Of a stretch of 64,000 nt of DNA, positions 62,108-64,000 are shown one piece after another. The translations under genes and the position numbers were made by a program. Source of the DNA: Paenibacillus mucilaginosus 3016 (GTDB taxonomy: Bacteria > Bacillota > Bacilli > Paenibacillales > NBRC-103111); contig NC_016935.1 of assembly GCF_000250655.1 (NCBI RefSeq), positions 5,164,001 through 5,228,000 on the forward strand, written 5' to 3'. Each line of letters starts with the position of its first letter. Within the stretch, counting starts at the first letter, position 1. The notes beneath the pieces are model-generated. The model had not been told where the DNA came from. It did no database searches and was given only the letters and a program-made list of their open reading frames with translations.

Positions 62108-64000
62108 CTACTCCGTGGCAAGCTCCAGCTCGGCGGCCGCCTTCGCGTCCCATTCCGGCTTCGCGGTCACGTAGACCACCTTCTTCAGCTCACCGCCGAA
62201 GCGGAAGGGCACCTGATACTGCGGCACGACCGGCGTCAGGCCGTTCTCGCCGATGTTGAACTGGCCGAAGGCAAAGCCGATCGCAGCACTGCCCTGCAGC
62301 TTCCCTTCGCCCAGATGACGGTCCCCCAGGTACAGCCTGCCGGTGCCCTCGTTCTCTCCCTCCGGCGTGTAGACGAACCGGAGCTTCAATTCACCGGCCG
62401 GCAGCTCTTCAGCCGATTCGATATACTGGTACCGCACGCCCTCGATGTTATTGCCGAAGACGAGGCGGTTGTCCTGGATATACCAGGCGTACCCGCCGGC
62501 CCGGCCGCCGGAGGCGACGAGGACGCCTTCGGCCGAGATGTCGTCCCTGTAGATCTCCGCCGTGATCTCGAAGGCTTTGCCCCGGATGTCCGGCGACTTC
62601 GACATCGGCAGTCCGAGCTCCGAGCGGTAGAAGACGCGCTCTCCGGGGGGCTGAGGTCCTTTTCGGGCCCCGAGGTTCTGCAGGATAGCTCTCATCGAGC
62701 GGCGCTCCAGCGGAAGGAAGCCGTACTTCTCCGCTTCGGACCACCACAGCTGAACGAGCTCCTCCAGCTTCTCCGGATACTCGGCCGCCACATCGCGCAC
62801 TTCGCTGAAATCCTCCGTCAAGCGGTACAGCTCCCACACGTCCTCCTCAAAATCGGTATCCGGCCGGTGAACCGCCACCGCCTTCCATCCCTCGTGGTAG
62901 ATCGCCCGGTTGCCGACCATCTCGTAGATCTGTGTCGTCTTGCGGGTCGGCTCATCCCCGTCCTCGAAGGTGTAGGCGAGCGAGGTGCCGTGAATCGGCT
63001 GCTGCGGTACGCCTTTGTACTCCGCCGGTGCACTCAGGCCGGTCAGCTCCAGCACGGTCGGCACGATATCCGTCACGTGGTGATACTGTCCGCGGATGCC
63101 TCCGCCATCCTGTATCCGCTGCGGATAATGAATGATGAGCGGATCCTTCACTCCGCCGGCATGAACGAACGACTTGTACCACCGCAGCGGCGTATTGCCG
63201 ACCTGCGCCCAGCCCTTCGGATAATGGTTGTCGGCCAAGGGCGTTCCGATCTCGTCGATCCGGCTCAGCTTGGATTCGAGGGGTTCGGCCCCGTGCATAT
63301 CTCCCCAGTTGTTGACTGTCCCGTGATCGCCGCCCATCGAGCATGCCCCGTTGTCGGAGAGCAGGATGAAGAGCGTGTTGTCCAGCTGGCCGAAGTCCTT
63401 CAGGGCCTGCACAAGGCGGCCGACATGATGGTCCGTATGCTCCAGGAACCCGGCGAACGCTTCCTGCAGACGCGCATACAGCCGCTTCTGCTCCTCCGAA
63501 AGCTCCTCCCAAGGCAGTACGTCCGGGCTTCTCGGCGGCAGCTCCGCGTCCTGCGGAATGATCCCAAGCGCCTGCTGGCGGGCAAAATACTGCTCCCTCG
63601 CCAAGTCCCAGCCCTGGTCGAACCGGCCTTTGTACTTGTCGATATACTCCTTCGGCGCATGATGCGGCGCATGCGTCGCCCCGTACGCGAGGTAGCAGAA
63701 AAACGGCTTATCCGGAGCGGCGGTCTGCTGCTCGCGGATGTAATCGATCGCCTTGTCGGTCAGATCCTCTGTCAAATGGTAGCCGTCTTCGGCGCGTGCC
63801 GGCTGTTTCACCCGCTTGTTATCCTCGACCAGATCGGGGTTCCACTGCGAGGTGGCCCCGCCGAGGAAGCCGTAGAAGTGCTCGAAGCCGCGCCCGAGCG
63901 GCCAATTGTCGAACGGTCCGCTGAACGACTGCTCCTGGCTCGTATTCAGATGCCACTTGCCGACCGCAAAGGTGTTGTAGCCGTTCTCGACGAGAATCTC
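62108..64000 (-). CDS. Sulfatase, N-terminus outside window
   Basis: 630 residues visible of an arylsulfatase-family enzyme; the start and the CxPxR active-site cysteine lie beyond 64000. Present are VGKWHLNTS, PFFCYLAYGATHAPHHAP, ILLSDNGACSMGGDHGTVNNWG (in part) with metal ligands, and a C-terminal beta-sandwich extension (VLVASGGRAGGYAWYIQDNR) as in large AtsA-type sulfatases. It releases sulfate from sulfate esters. No signal peptide can be judged. Partner of the adjacent FGE. Confidence 0.93.
   Translation of the reverse strand, partial: EILVENGYNTFAVGKWHLNTSQEQSFSGPFDNWPLGRGFEHFYGFLGGATSQWNPDLVEDNKRVKQPARAEDGYHLTEDLTDKAIDYIREQQTAAPDKPFFCYLAYGATHAPHHAPKEYIDKYKGRFDQGWDLAREQYFARQQALGIIPQDAELPPRSPDVLPWEELSEEQKRLYARLQEAFAGFLEHTDHHVGRLVQALKDFGQLDNTLFILLSDNGACSMGGDHGTVNNWGDMHGAEPLESKLSRIDEIGTPLADNHYPKGWAQVGNTPLRWYKSFVHAGGVKDPLIIHYPQRIQDGGGIRGQYHHVTDIVPTVLELTGLSAPAEYKGVPQQPIHGTSLAYTFEDGDEPTRKTTQIYEMVGNRAIYHEGWKAVAVHRPDTDFEEDVWELYRLTEDFSEVRDVAAEYPEKLEELVQLWWSEAEKYGFLPLERRSMRAILQNLGARKGPQPPGERVFYRSELGLPMSKSPDIRGKAFEITAEIYRDDISAEGVLVASGGRAGGYAWYIQDNRLVFGNNIEGVRYQYIESAEELPAGELKLRFVYTPEGENEGTGRLYLGDRHLGEGKLQGSAAIGFAFGQFNIGENGLTPVVPQYQVPFRFGGELKKVVYVTAKPEWDAKAAAELELATE

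Overview
The window looks like a chromosomal segment from a GC-rich member of the Bacillota, most likely a Paenibacillus (P. mucilaginosus would fit, but I cannot prove the species). Reasons: strong AAGGAGG-type ribosome binding sites, GTG/TTG starts, sigma-A promoters, many lipoprotein-dependent ABC importers, and homologues of the Bacillus subtilis tcy/snd/cmo sulfur genes. Almost everything is on the minus strand; only 28.3-28.9 kb and 33.7-38.4 kb carry plus-strand genes.

Region 1 (1-8.9 kb, minus) is the most unusual part: a compact nine-gene operon for biosynthesis on an amino-group carrier protein. A 57-residue LysW-type carrier is followed by a LysX-type ligase, a degenerate DegT-like protein, a DegT aminotransferase, a LysY-type reductase, a LysZ kinase fused to a LysK-type releasing peptidase, split transketolase halves and an MFS exporter. 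This is the enzyme logic described for the dihydroxy-diamino acid precursor of vazabitide A in Streptomyces, so I read it as a secondary-metabolite (non-proteinogenic amino acid) cluster, not lysine or arginine synthesis.

Region 2 (8.9-16.8 kb) is a peptide-type ABC importer operon with an AbgB-like amidohydrolase (frameshifted) and a class C26 gamma-glutamyl hydrolase, suggesting import and cleavage of glutamyl conjugates. A 1-kb gap with repeats follows. Region 3 (17.8-23.7 kb) holds a sugar-type ABC importer, a frameshifted amidohydrolase and an ArgH-like lyase.

Region 4 (24-33.4 kb) and regions 6-7 (38.7-64 kb) form a large organosulfur-scavenging area. It has SfnG plus an acyl-CoA-dehydrogenase-like monooxygenase, an HpaB-type hydroxylase with a TetR regulator, and an SsuD-type monooxygenase in one operon with a carbohydrate-type ABC importer. 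It also has a 3-mercaptopyruvate-type sulfurtransferase, a cystine/S-alkylcysteine importer operon with N-acetyltransferases, deacetylase, FAD oxidase and two flavin monooxygenases, then a second peptide importer with two flavin monooxygenases and a LysR regulator, and finally a formylglycine-generating enzyme beside a sulfatase. Three of these operons share a dyad operator just downstream of the -10 element. No flavin reductase is encoded in the window although eight reduced-flavin-dependent oxygenases are.

Region 5 (33.7-38.7 kb) has two AraC regulators and a decayed neighbourhood: a frameshifted SDR, SnoaL-like proteins intact and broken, a lipoprotein and a TetR remnant. Six single-base lesions interrupt five genes across the window, so either the assembly has indel errors or these genes are decaying.
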